Below are positions 45,696 to 57,594 of a stretch of DNA of 64,000 nucleotides, one piece after another. This DNA is from Eunapius fragilis (lineage: Eukaryota > Porifera > Demospongiae > Spongillida > Spongillidae). The first letter of the stretch is position 1, and the number at the start of each line of letters is the position of its first letter. The notes beneath the pieces were generated by a model. The model was not told where the DNA came from. It was given only the letters and a program-made list of their open reading frames with translations, and searched no databases. The stretch spans positions 3,693,711-3,757,710 of the forward strand of contig OY811979.1 in the NCBI GenBank assembly GCA_963681505.1, read 5' to 3'. The position numbers and the translations under genes are program-made.

Positions 45696-45767
45696 TTTCG
45701 AGCTTGAACACGTGGCAATTAATAATACGGCGTAACCACTTAGATCACGTGCATTTAAGTGTATGAT
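45696..45767. promoter_or_regulatory. Putative bidirectional promoter of the EnSpm-like gene pair
   Basis: Only 72 bp separate the two divergent start codons. The interval contains TCACGTG (45745-45751), a palindromic E-box-type site, and ACACGTGG (45709-45716). No TATA box is evident. A shared control region is inferred from the spacing. Confidence 0.4.
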
Positions 45768-48700
45768 ATGTATGCTGCAAAGAGAAGAAAGCTGGTACCG
45801 TGCTGTTGTCCAGCATGCAATAATGAGCTACGAGACATACGAACTGTCGAGCGCCATGCATTGCACAGTTACACTACTACAATCACTGAACCATCTTCAC
45901 CTACCAGGATGCCAGAGTGTATGTCCGATCCTCGATGTGAAAATTGTGCTACTTCCAACGAGAGCAGCAATGACGACATTATTACAGATGCAGCTAAATG
46001 CTCAAATGCTAGCGCTGTATTTGAGTTAACTGAAGAGAATGTTACCTCATTTATTATGAAAGAAGCCAAGGCAAAACTGCAAAGTGGACTCTCAGTGCAA
46101 GAAATTGAAGAACACTTAAGAAATGCTGCTCAGCTGCTTGGAGACGATGTAATACCCAGCAAATGGACAGACGTGCTAAAAGTAATGGAAAATGCGGGAT
46201 ACAAAGCGCCACAACATTACAAGGTATGCGTTTCATCATCACATTCGTTCTTGCTCAAAAGCAAAAAAATTCACCCTATCTGTCCAACGTGCGGAAAAAC
46301 ATGGTCTGACTGTTTAGATTACTATTGTTTAGGTTTGGATTTTTGTAACTGGTTTAGCTCCAGAGATCAGTGTCAAAAACTAATGGCACATTGGGAACAA
46401 AAGGATGAATGGTTTAATCGTCAAAATGACTATCAACCTCCTTCTCAGTCTGAACTGTGGCATGGGCGAAGATTTAGAGAGTTATCATGGTTTTGGGATT
46501 CTAGCAAGCAGTATTTGCTACCTGAAAAATGCCCCCGATGTTTAAAGATAATTCCAACCAAGTATCTACAATCAAATGGTGGCAACACGAATCTCCAATG
46601 CATGCACTGTTCTGGTTCCTTTACATATTTCCAATCGTTTGTACATGGAGACCCACGAAATCAAGTTGTTATAATCCATGAAGATGGGTGGAGCCCTCAC
46701 TCAACATCTTCAGCCCACTCAATAGCTGCCATTACAATAACCCATGGATGCATGTCCAAACTGAACCGTAGCTATGGTTCCAATGTTAGGGTATATTCAT
46801 TCATACCCACACATATGTTGCCAAAATCCACTCCCCATAAATATGATGCTTTTTTTCAGCCACTGATAGAGGAGATAGAAGAATTATTTATAAATGGAGA
46901 AGAAGTTTACTTTGCTGGTATGGAAGGTGATGCTGAGCAAGGTACATTTCCAAACCTTAGAATATTGCCATTGTTGGTTACAGCAGATTCCAAGGCACAT
47001 TGCGAAATTGGTTTAACTAAAGCAGGTGGATTCCGTGGGTGTAGAAGGTGCTTTGTAAGTGGTATCTATGTACCAGAGAAAAAACATTATTACTATGGAA
47101 ATTTCAGATACCGGTATCGAAATCCCTGTGAAAATCGTGATCCAAATACAAATCGCCAATATGGGATTAGTGTTGACACTGCCGCAACCAAAGCAGATAA
47201 GCAAGCTATATCTAAAGACACAGGTGTGACTGGAGAGTGTATATTTTATCGTTTGTATGACCTATGTGGATTTAACCCAGTAAATGATCTCACCATTGAT
47301 GCTATGCACGCCATGGTACTAAATTTGATCAAGACAGAACTTGAAGTCCATCTGTTGGCTGATCTTGGTGAAAATTCAACCCGACCAATTCAAGATAGAA
47401 AACCTAATTGTGGTGGGTTGCTGGACAGGAAAGATTTGACTGCAGCATTAGAGAAGGTACAGTGGACAGCAGAACTAAAGGATGGACGGGTTCCTACTCT
47501 GAGTGCTAAATGCCACGGAAAAAGCAAGCTTGGGCACTGGAAGTCAGAGCAATTTGGGAAGTTCATTATGGTTGCTCCAATAGTATTGCGGGGATTGATA
47601 CCAGAAAAGGCTTACAGATGCTTTTGTCTGCTTTCTGAAATGTATTACATGGTATTTTGTGAAGAAAAGAGGATAGAGGGATGGTCACCTGAAAATGTTA
47701 GGCACTTTAAAAAGTTGATCTGGAAACATGCCATACAATTTGAAGAGTTCTATGGCCTTTCAGCTTGTACAGAGAATCTGGAATACTCCACCCACATGCC
47801 GGAAGACATTGAGCATTTCTCAACACTGGACAACTATTGGTGTTATGTATATGAACGACAAGTGCGGTACTACAAGCTGCAGAAAACCAACCAAAAATAT
47901 CTCTGCAAAACATTTGCTGATCGTGCAAGCCAGCTTCGATTCGTCAATTTGTATTTGGACCTCAAGTTACAATCACCCTCTCCACCTAACACACCTAATA
48001 GCCTGCTCTGTCATAAAGGAATTTTAATGGTTCGTACAATTTCAGAAGCAATAGAACTCAAGGAATACGTATCATGCAATCCAGATTCATTGTCAGAGAT
48101 GAAGCTAGATGTGCAAGATGGAATAATGGTTGGCAAGGAGAGAATAATTACATTGGAAGCTCAGCAAAAGAATGATATTGCATTCTGGATTCGGAAGGAT
48201 GAGGCAATGACTGTAGGGACAACGTGTGATAGTGTGATATCTTCTACAGCATTTGCATTCAAAAAGATGGTTAAGATGAACAGTTACAATATGGCCCATA
48301 CATTCAGGATAGGTGAGTATGTAGTTGTTAAAGATGCAGGCTCTGAAACTGTGGAATGGATTGCGCAGATTACCTCCTTCATTGCATATGGGCCAGTCAA
48401 CGATGTTTACAAACATTATTTTGATGCCGTGTATTATGCAGCAAAGACATTATCAGATGGTTCCGTAGATATGGACGAGTGGACTGGGCAGGCAAAACTT
48501 GTTATCAAGCATTATCGTCAGCTATGTATTCAACCCATCAGATACATTGACCGGAAAGTGATGATGTATCATATAGATGGTCAACGAGCAAGAAATGTCT
48601 ATTCCCTTTGCATTGACCCCAGTCTACCATCATTTATCTCAAGTGGTGATGTTCCACATTTTCCTGAAGTCAATGATGTAGTCAATATTGAAGGAGAAGA

Positions 48701-48899
48701 AGGATCTCGCTTTGTCGTAGTGGATGTAGATGTTGAGAACAAAGAATTTCAATGCAGACCTTTACGAAAGATTGGATCAGTCAATTACCGATGGGTAAAA
48801 GCAAGCACACAGCTGTACACATACCGTTTTGACCAGATTTACTGCAATGTTCCTTATCATACAAATGCCGGGTGTTATTTGTTACATTGTGATGCATGA
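45768..48899 (+). CDS. EnSpm/CACTA-like transposase, 1043 residues, intronless and open
   Basis: A single open frame from ATG 45768 (a GTG nine bases upstream is less likely) to TGA 48897-48899. The N-terminus is basic with a zinc-finger-like CPACNNELRDIRTVERH. A Cys-rich region (PICPTCGKTW, KCPRC, CMHC) follows. The core resembles the Tnp2-type transposase of CACTA elements: HEDGWSPHST (D306), SFIPTHMLPKS, a region equivalent to 'LLVTADSKAH' (D407) before GFRGCRRCF, and LTIDAMHAMVLNL (D511). These are candidate catalytic Asp residues; the assignment is inference. Residues from about 845 include HTFRIGEYVVVKDAGSETVE, resembling a small BAH/tudor-like domain, an unusual tail for a transposase. 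No frameshift or stop is seen. It is paired head-to-head with the spliced gene at 42293-45695. CACTA-type terminal repeats were not found. Confidence 0.75.
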   Translation: MYAAKRRKLVPCCCPACNNELRDIRTVERHALHSYTTTITEPSSPTRMPECMSDPRCENCATSNESSNDDIITDAAKCSNASAVFELTEENVTSFIMKEAKAKLQSGLSVQEIEEHLRNAAQLLGDDVIPSKWTDVLKVMENAGYKAPQHYKVCVSSSHSFLLKSKKIHPICPTCGKTWSDCLDYYCLGLDFCNWFSSRDQCQKLMAHWEQKDEWFNRQNDYQPPSQSELWHGRRFRELSWFWDSSKQYLLPEKCPRCLKIIPTKYLQSNGGNTNLQCMHCSGSFTYFQSFVHGDPRNQVVIIHEDGWSPHSTSSAHSIAAITITHGCMSKLNRSYGSNVRVYSFIPTHMLPKSTPHKYDAFFQPLIEEIEELFINGEEVYFAGMEGDAEQGTFPNLRILPLLVTADSKAHCEIGLTKAGGFRGCRRCFVSGIYVPEKKHYYYGNFRYRYRNPCENRDPNTNRQYGISVDTAATKADKQAISKDTGVTGECIFYRLYDLCGFNPVNDLTIDAMHAMVLNLIKTELEVHLLADLGENSTRPIQDRKPNCGGLLDRKDLTAALEKVQWTAELKDGRVPTLSAKCHGKSKLGHWKSEQFGKFIMVAPIVLRGLIPEKAYRCFCLLSEMYYMVFCEEKRIEGWSPENVRHFKKLIWKHAIQFEEFYGLSACTENLEYSTHMPEDIEHFSTLDNYWCYVYERQVRYYKLQKTNQKYLCKTFADRASQLRFVNLYLDLKLQSPSPPNTPNSLLCHKGILMVRTISEAIELKEYVSCNPDSLSEMKLDVQDGIMVGKERIITLEAQQKNDIAFWIRKDEAMTVGTTCDSVISSTAFAFKKMVKMNSYNMAHTFRIGEYVVVKDAGSETVEWIAQITSFIAYGPVNDVYKHYFDAVYYAAKTLSDGSVDMDEWTGQAKLVIKHYRQLCIQPIRYIDRKVMMYHIDGQRARNVYSLCIDPSLPSFISSGDVPHFPEVNDVVNIEGEEGSRFVVVDVDVENKEFQCRPLRKIGSVNYRWVKASTQLYTYRFDQIYCNVPYHTNAGCYLLHCDA

Positions 48900-49192
48900 T
48901 GTCATTATTTCAATTTAACGCCCTTCACCATGACGATCAGCTGATGACGATTGAGCGTTTGCTTTTCTTGGTAACTACGCGTCCTAGTACCCTTATTAAG
49001 TTCTGTCAGGAAGTATCTGTTGTAACGTTTGTGTGTGATTTGAGCTGAAGGCATGTAGTGCCTAATCTTCATCCTACTCTATCTTCGAGTGCGCGTCACT
49101 TAAAATTGATTCTCCTCTGTTTGGTACGTGCTCAGTTTAGAACTTTGGTAATCCATTACTTTATGAGGACAATTCGAATTTGTGAGTAGCTA
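48900..49192. other. Flank of the EnSpm-like gene
   Basis: No gene. If the transposon's right end lies here it is not recognisable; CACTACATGCC on the minus strand near 49050-49060 is the only CACTA-like string and has no matched partner on the left. Confidence 0.35.
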
Positions 49193-49322
49193 AATACCCT
49201 AAAGGCAGAACTTAACTAGACCCAGCTCGAACCAGGCATACAGACTATAAAAGCACTATTACGTGGTTCGAGGTTGCATACGCCTGGGTCTCTAGTTAAT
49301 AGGTTCAGCCTTTAGGATTAGT
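49193..49322. repeat. Imperfect hairpin MITE, about 130 bp
   Basis: CCCTAAAGGCAGAACTTAACTAGACCCAG at the left pairs with the complement of the right end (CTGGGTCTCTAGTTAATAGGTTCAGCCTTTAGG) with several mismatches. CTCGAACCA in the left arm pairs with TGGTTCGAG in the right. No transposase. Confidence 0.75.
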
Positions 49323-49454
49323 AGAGTCAATTGTCCCCATAAAGTATTACCCGATTTTTTTAAATGTATTGTCATGTATTCTCACATACAGAAGCTATAA
49401 GGCTCTAGCATCCTCAGGCCCTGGGGACCCTAAGGAAATGAGGCGAGTTGAGTT

Positions 49455-50865
49455 GACACACATCACCCTTACACACACACCACCTTACACACACACCACC
49501 CTTCCACACCACACACCACCCTTCCACTCGCACCACCCTTACACACACCCACCCTTACACACACACCACCCTTCCACACATACCACCCTTCACACACACC
49601 ACCCTTCCACACGTACCACCCTTCCACACACACCACCCTTCCACACGTACCACCCTTCCACACACACCACCCTTCCACTCACACCACCCTTACACACACC
49701 ACCCTTCCACCTAGACTACCCTTCCATACACACCACCCTTTCACTCACACCCCCTTCATACACACCACTATTTCACACACACCACCCTTTTGCACAAACC
49801 ACCTTTCCACACTCATCACCCTTCGACCCACACCACCCTTCGACACACACCACCCTTCAACACACACCACCCTTTCACACACACCACCCTTCCACACACA
49901 CCACCCTTCCACACTCACCACCCTTCGACACACACCACCCTTCCACACACCCCACCCTTCCACACAGACCACCCTTCCACACAGACCACCCTTCCATACA
50001 CACCACCCTTCCACACAACTACCATTTCACACACACCACCCTTTCACATACACCATCCTTCCACTCACACCATCCTTCCATACACACCACCCTACACACA
50101 CACCACCCTTACTCACACACCACCCTTCCACACATACCACCCTTCCACACAGACCACCCTTACACACACCACCCCTCCACTCACACCATCCATTCACACA
50201 CACCACCCTTCCACTCACACCATCCATTCACGCACACCACCCTGCACACACCACCCTTCCACACATACCACCCTTCCACACAGACCACCCTTACACACAC
50301 ACTACCATTTCACACACACCACCCTTTCACATACACCATCCTTTCACTCACACCATCCTTCCATACACACCACCCTACACACACACCACCCTTACTCACA
50401 CACCACCCTTCCACACATACCACCCTTCCACACAGACCACCCTTACACACACCACCCCTCCACTCACACCATCCATTCACACACACCACCCTTCCACTCA
50501 CACCATCCATTCACGCACACCACCCTGCACACACACCACCCTTCCACACATACCACCCTTCCACACAGACCACCCTTACACACACACTACCATTTCACAC
50601 ACACCACCCTTTCACATACACCATCCTTCCACTCACACCATCCTTCCATACACACCACCCTACACACACACCACCCTTACTCACACACCACCCTTCCACA
50701 CATACCACCCTTCCACACAGACCACCCTTACACACACACCACCCCTCCACTCACACCATCCATTCACACACACCACCCTTACACACATACCACCCTTCCA
50801 CACACACCACCCTTCCACACACACCACACTTACACACACAGCAACTTTACGCACACACCGCTCGT
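49455..50865. repeat. CACCACCCTTCCACACA minisatellite with higher-order units
   Basis: About 90 copies of a roughly 15-17-bp unit. A higher-order period of about 283 bp is clear: TTTCACATACACCATCC recurs at 50041, 50323 and 50609 with the same neighbouring variants. Long His/Pro/Thr-rich open frames on plus and Val/Trp/Gly-rich frames on minus are products of the repeat. Confidence 0.95.
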
Positions 50866-52472
50866 ATGTCATACATAACAGCTGTATTGTTTTTTAAGTA
50901 CACTTTTGATTTATCCATAGGAGCAGTCAAATTTAAGAATGATTCTACTGAACAATCTCACAATCCAGTGTATGACGTGACTCCTTGTTGATGCAGTGTG
51001 TCGATCGTACCGTAGTATTTTTATTTGAGTGTAGTTAATTTTTAGTGGTACTGTTGTTAGTTGGCATGCGCCACAACCTCCAAGGCTGTTCTGATATGAC
51101 ATTGCCAAAAACAACAGTCACTGAGGGTGCCAGCAGAAAAGATCTGCCTGTGTAACCTAGCTCATAAAGCCACATGCCACATGCTTCTACACACTGTAAC
51201 TTGTCAGTAGGTGCGCCTTTAAGATACCAATAAGAACTTTAATCAATAACCATACAACTGTATAAATAAGTGTGTTAACAAGGCAATAAGAATGGAGGTA
51301 CAGTTTCACAATGAAAATGTTCATATAATGCTGCACAGGATTTCTCATTTCTTCATTGCCATAGTGGATGATAATCTATTGAATGAGAAAAGGAGGGTTA
51401 ATAAAATGGTTCGGCATATAACATGCACATTGTCACATTGTCAATGGGTTGGTTCCCAGTGGCAGGGCAACATGTCACACACACACAAGCAACAAGCAGC
51501 CCCAATTTGGTCCAGTTCAAACCAATGTGTCATGCTGGAAAGAATATTCTTTCTGTCAGTGCAGAGTACTAATAGACAAGTATTGAACGGGGGGGGGGGG
51601 GGGGGGGGGGAGGGTCAACAAGATTGCAAAATGGTCACTGCTCTTCCCTTGCAGGGCTGAAGGGTTGGGGAGAAGGTTTGTATAAGTAGGAAAACAGGAG
51701 TGTGTGCGGACATCTGGGAGAAGGTAAAAGAATGGTGGTGTGTATAGTGCAGAATGGACTCTCTATTAGGTCCTACATGCATACTCACCACATCAGCATT
51801 GTACATGTACAATATCCCACCCCCACTTATAAAGAATTAAGCACAATGCAGGGAATAGTGTTACACATCAGATGAGCAGGAAGGTATTTAAAGATGCAGG
51901 GTCAAACACATCGGGGACAAATACATCGGTGTGTCTATAGGCAGGTAAGCTCCACCCCCCCCCCCCCCCCCCCTTTATAATGGTGAGGGGGGCAGTGCCC
52001 TATTTCTGACAAAAATGCAGGGGCAATTTTCCTCATGTCCCCCGATGTATCCTAAGGTTTCCAATCTGAACAACCAGGGGACCTGGGTGCTGTTTTGGTC
52101 AACCCAGTTTGTCACTGGTCATACATGGGCAGCAGGTGTCAGTACGATGTTTTGGGTGGGCTAGTACATACGGTAACTGGCAAGCAAGCAACAAGCACAC
52201 ACACAAGCTGTAGAGGTGGAACACATTCAACAGCTCTCATGATAGCAAGATGCTTTATGAATGTAAACAATTTAAGCATGATTTCTACAATTTTAACCAA
52301 GTTGTTTTCTCAGACAACTGCTAACTTGACCACATTCTATTCATTACAATCACATTACCCTTATCATCTGATCATACAAATAGGAGGAGGAGAATGGTGG
52401 GTACATGTAGTAGTATCCATCAAAGGCTTACTGCCTCTACACTTCCCAACCCTTCTGTATTTTGTGCCTCTA
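50866..52472. other. Gene-free stretch with homopolymer runs
   Basis: No supported gene. There is a G run at 51591-51610 and a C run at 51954-51973. Short open frames only. Confidence 0.5.
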
Positions 52473-52604
52473 TATGTCCCAACCCCCTCCTCCCCTCAGA
52501 AGGGCTTAGTCCCACCCCCCTTCTCCCCTATGAAAGACAGAGAGTGGCTCACATGTTGTCTCCTGCACTAAGCCCTTCAGAGGGGAGGAGGGATTGGGAC
52601 ATAC
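52473..52604. repeat. Hairpin, arms of about 35 bp
   Basis: TATGTCCCAACCCCCTCCTCCCCTCAGAAGGGCTTAGT pairs with its near-complement ending at 52604, around a loop of about 55 bases. It is probably a MITE or a small foldback. Confidence 0.75.
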
Positions 52605-52862
52605 ACAAGTGCTTAGAGATGGAACTCACAACCATCCACCATCCTCAAGAGAACACAGCTAGGTTCAGTAGAATATTTGGATGGTCACAGTAAGCTTCTC
52701 TTGGATATCATGTACTTTGTATCTTGGCTATCTAGAGAGAATCATTCTTGCCCAGGGTACTAGCAGCTAGACATATTTAACCCATTCTTGACCAGGGTAC
52801 AGATCAACCCAACAGGTTACATCAGCATCAGCTAGAAAGATTCTTCCTAACATATATACACC

Positions 52863-55135
52863 CTAGGAAATGAGCTGGGAGCACACAAACCATAGAACAG
52901 ACACGACAACCGCACAAGCTCAACTCACCCCAACCTACACACACTATCAGCTCATCACAGAGAACACCTCACCCAATGGACAATACCAGCCGTCGAATGG
53001 CCAGCTTCATATTCTAATTAGAAAGTGTCCAGACCTGAATGGGAGCACACAAACCATGGAACAGACACGACAACCGCACAAGCTCAACTCACCCCAACCT
53101 ACACACACTATCAGCTCATCACAGAGAACACCTCACCCAATGGACAATACCAGCCGTCGAATGGCCAGCTTCATATTCTAATTAGAAAGTGTCCAGACCT
53201 GAATGGGAGCACACAAACCATGGAACAGACACGACAACCGCACAAGCTCAACTCACCCCAACCTACACACACTATCAGCTCATCACAGAGAACACCTCAC
53301 CCAATGGACAATACCAGCCGTCGAATGGCCAGCTTCATATTCATATTCTAATTAGAAAGTGTCCAGACCTGAATGGGAGCACACAAACCATGGAACAGAC
53401 ACGACAACCACACAAGCTCAACTCACCCCAACCTACACACACTATCAGCTCATCACAGAGAACACCTCACCCAATGGACAATACCAGCCGTCGAATGGCC
53501 AGCTTCATATTCTTATTAGAAAGTGTCCAGACCTGAATGGGAGCACACAAACCATGGAACAGACATGACAACCACACAAGCTCAACTCACCCCAACCTAC
53601 ACACACTATCAGCTCATCACAGAGAACACCTCACCCAATGGACAATACCAGCCGTCGAATGGCCAGCTTCATATTCTAATTAGAAAGTGTCCAGACCTGA
53701 ATGGGAGCACACAAACCATGGAACAGACACGACAACCACACAAGCTCAACTCACCCCAACCTACACACACTATCAGCTCATCACAGAGAACACCTCACCC
53801 AATGGACAATACCAGCCGTCGAATGGCCAGCTTCATATTCTAATTAGAAAGTGTCCAGACCTGAATGGGAGCACACAAACCATGGAACAGACACGACAAC
53901 CGCACAAGCTCAACTCACCCCAACCTACACACACTATCAGCTCATCACAGAGAACACCTCACCCAATGGACAATACCAGCCGTCGAATGGCCAGCTTCAT
54001 ATTCTAATTAGAAAGTGTCCAGACCTGAATGGGAGCACACAAACCATGGAACAGACATGACAACCACACAAGCTCAACTCACCCCAACCTACACACACTA
54101 TCAGCTCATCACAGAGAACACCTCACCCAATGGACAATACCAGCCGTCAAATGGCCAGCTTCATATTCTAATTAGAAAGTGTCCAGACCTGAATGGGAGC
54201 ACACAAACCATGGAACAGACACGACAACCGCACAAGCTCAACTCACCCCAACCTACACACACTATCAGCTCATCACAGAGAACACCTCACCCAATGGACA
54301 ATACCAGCCGTCGAATGGCCAGCTTCATATTCTAATTAGAAAGTGTCCAGACCTGAATGGGAGCACACAAACCATGGAACAGACACGACAACCGCACAAG
54401 CTCAACTCACCCCAACCTACACACACTATCAGCTCATCACAGAGAACACCTCACCCAATGGACAATACCAGCCGTCGAATGGCCAGCTTCATATTCTAAT
54501 TAGAAAGTGTCCAGACCTGAATGGGAGCACACAAACCATGGAACAGACACGACAACCGCACAAGCTCAACTCACCCCAACCTACACACACTATCAGCTCA
54601 TCACAGAGAACACCTCACCCAATGGACAATACCAGCCGTCGAATGGCCAGCTTCATATTCTTATTAGAAAGTGTCCAGACCTGAATGGGAGCACACAAAC
54701 CATGGAACAGACATGACAACCACACAAGCTCAACTCACCCCAACCTACACACACTATCAGCTCATCACAGAGAACACCTCACCCAATGGACAATACCAGC
54801 CGTCGAATGGCCAGCTTCATATTCTAATTAGAAAGTGTCCAGACCTGAATGGGAGCACACAAACCATGGAACAGACATGACAACCACACAAGCTCAACTC
54901 ACCCCAACCTACACACACTATCAGCTCATCACAGAGAACACCTCACCCAATGGACAATACCAGCCGTCGAATGGCCAGCTTCATATTCTAATTAGAAAGT
55001 GTCCAGACCTGAATGGGAGCACACAAACCATGGAACAGACATGACAACCACACAAGCTCAACTCACCCCAACCTACACACACTATCAGCTCATCACAGAG
55101 AACACCTCACCCAATGGACAATGCCAGCCATCCAA
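52863..55135. repeat. 164-bp tandem satellite, about 14 copies
   Basis: The units begin GAATGGGAGCACACAAACC at about 53036 and every 164 bp after (one interval is 170 bp because of an extra ATTCAT at about 53340). Copies are nearly identical; they differ mainly as ACGACAACCG or ATGACAACCA types and ATTCTAAT or ATTCTTAT. The last copy diverges (CCATCCAATGGCCATC) at 55110-55135 and the first is partial. The unit is not a multiple of three, so short frames repeat in each copy; none is a gene. Confidence 0.97.
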
Positions 55136-55299
55136 TGGCCATCTAGATATTAAACTAATAACTCACGTCATTCGTTATAGCACCTATTAATAACTCTGAA
55201 CATATCACTGGTTTAGCATTAAGGTAACGCATTGGGGATGCAGGTTGGCGGAACTAGGGGCCACAAGAGACCAGTGCGCCCCCCCCCCCTCCCCCACAC

Positions 55300-55330
<31 letters not shown>

Positions 55331-56301
55331 ACTTTCTTACTGCTTGCGATGATTATGGCGCACATCCATACGGTAATACCCCCCGACTGGAAAGGAAGGG
55401 GATTTTTCTTCCATCTCCGGCGCTTCTCTGCTTGATATTTACTAATTAGAGTGCCGCTTAATTGCATTTATTAACCTCGGCCCAACTTAACGTAGGTACT
55501 TGTATATTCCTATTACTGCGCACTATTGTGGGTTTATACTGCACACGCGCGTTTCCGAGGGGGGGTTGATACGCGCCGAATACTTGTGTAATACTAAACC
55601 CCCCTTCATATCCATCTGCATACTGCTCATGGTATGTGTATATCTCGATACGAGTCAGGATATTGGTCTGCATACGCGCATGTCTGCATACCTATCTGCA
55701 TACGTTAACGTGGGCAGACCTCTGCAATCTCTGCATACGGTACTATGTCACGCAGTGTAATGAGATCTATGCCCGACTGAATCTCCACCTGGTCAGGGCT
55801 AATGCTTATAGCTATCCTCTCTAGGATAGCTCGTCTACTGTACTTTGTATTCAATCAAATAATTAATTTTGTTGTTGATTCTCTTGCTCGAAAAACGAAA
55901 GCGAAAAATAATCACACTGCGTTAATGTTTGAAAACACGTTTTCAATGCACAGACGTGTATGAATGTCCGAAATTGCTGGACATGGAGCCTATAGCATCA
56001 TAAGCCCATGCGGCCATGCCCACTTTCTGTCACTACTTACTCTTCTAGGAAATAACTGGGGAAGGGAGTGGCATGTGTATGTGTACATGCGCAATTGGCA
56101 TCCATGCCACACCTTCTACACCTATGTGAATTTACTATAACATGTAGGCACCGTGACTGAATCACTCCACTGTACAGCTTCATGTATGAAGTATTACCTG
56201 CCACATGCCCATGTGATGTACATGCAAGACTATAGATACATAGATACAACATCTCATTGAAAGAGTACATGAACTTTGATGAAACACAAGCCAATGCAAA
56301 A
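55136..56301. other. Gene-free stretch with small repeats
   Basis: A C run and CA tract at 55281-55329, and CATACGCGCATGTCTGCATAC-type reiterations at 55660-55740. No supported gene. Confidence 0.5.
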
Positions 56302-56446
56302 TTACGACTCAATTAGTACGATATTGTCTGGGGCCTTCACTTGGTAGTTGATCTTGAGGATGTGCTGGCCATTTGGGTGAGGGGATGGGTGACCCTTTGC
56401 TGGGAGAATGCACTCTCTTGATCTGTGTGGGTAAACATCATCTTGT
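56302..56446 (-). CDS. Candidate last coding exon, unknown protein
   Basis: The minus strand has an acceptor TTTCTATTGCAG (to 56447), then 48 codons ending in a stop at 56302. The peptide QDDVYPHRSRECILPAKGHP and HILKINYQVKAPDNIVLIES looks coding and contains no repeat, but it matches no domain I know. Upstream on the same strand no phase-matching exon was found with confidence. It could be a terminal exon whose partners lie in repeats further right, or a chance frame. Confidence 0.3.
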
Positions 56447-57522
56447 CTGCAATAGAAACCAAAGTATGTCACCTTTGCAACAGCAGCAACATCACCATGA
56501 AAAATGAGGAGGAGGGAAAAGATCACTTCATCAGTCCCTCGCCCCCACCCCCCCCCAAAAAAGTGTCATCAGGCTTGTATCCTTTTTTCATCTCGTCTGT
56601 ACCCCTAAAGTGGTGAGTGATGGGTGGCCTGTGAAATGTTGCTTAGGACATTTCTGTCCAAAAAGAGGCCCGACAGAGCTCTGTGGTATGTGTGCATGTG
56701 TGTGGTACACAGATGCTTTGCGCCTACAGACCAACATGTCCTTGTCAGGACATTATGACACTAATGTGTGCCCATGTGTGCTTACAAGTGTGGATGGTTT
56801 GCCTGGATCATCATTCCCTTAGTTCACATCCTGAGAGGAGTTCGTGCTCAAAAGGTGATGCAATTACTTACTAAAAGAATTTACCCAAGGCAGCTATGAT
56901 GAGCAGCTCACATACCATCTCTTTACCACATCCATTTCATGATGAATCCATCGCATCAGTGTCCCTTCATCCATCTGGGGGTGTGGACTCGGATCTTCAG
57001 AGCAAAAGCCTTCTGAGTGCTACATGTGTTGGAACAAAACCATTATTAATTGGATCAAGGTACAATAGTCGTAGAGCGCATGTACATGTGTCAATGCTTA
57101 AATAGCGCAATAACAAACAATAAAGGTACGACATTATTTGTTGGCCATCACGTGCAGTTCAAACCTACCTCTTCAGCTTACTTGGGCGCAGCCACACCCA
57201 CTGGCTATGGGCTGTATCCGATCCTAGGTATTAAAGGAATTGTTCAGTGCTCAGCTGTGCACAACCATACTAGTGACAATCAATACGACCCCACAATGTT
57301 TGTAAAAGCATATATAATGAGACTTTACATGTAACTTAAAACCTTTTATATTTTTCAGACAAAATGGAAGCTAGGATAATAATACGCACAGAAGCAAATG
57401 TGTATCATCTTACCACTTTGATACAAGCTAGCTGTGTGTGCCTCCCCCACCCTCGCCCATCCTTATAAATGGCTCAATCCATGAATGCATGTGTATACAC
57501 AATACCAGAACAGTTAAAAATA

Positions 57523-57540
<18 letters not shown>
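56447..57540. other. Gene-free stretch
   Basis: Only short unsupported frames. A TG tract and a G run lie at about 57521-57553. Confidence 0.4.
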
Positions 57541-57553
<13 letters not shown>

Positions 57554-57594
57554 TGGGTTGCAGCAGGCTTGCATTGTAAGGTCTGTACTGTGTG

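Noticed and set aside
48900..49192. CACTA-type right terminus of the EnSpm-like element (CACTACATGCC on minus)
   Set aside because: No matching left end or target duplication was found near 41960-42290, so the string may be chance.
49369..50991. 540- and 362-codon His/Pro/Thr-rich frames
   Set aside because: They are translations of the CACCACCCTTCCACACA minisatellite; no start context, splice sites or non-repeat domain.
52863..55190. Tandem 69-113-codon frames starting MSRPEWEHTNHG
   Set aside because: The same frame recurs in each 164-bp satellite unit; the unit length is not a multiple of three, so no coherent multi-unit protein exists.
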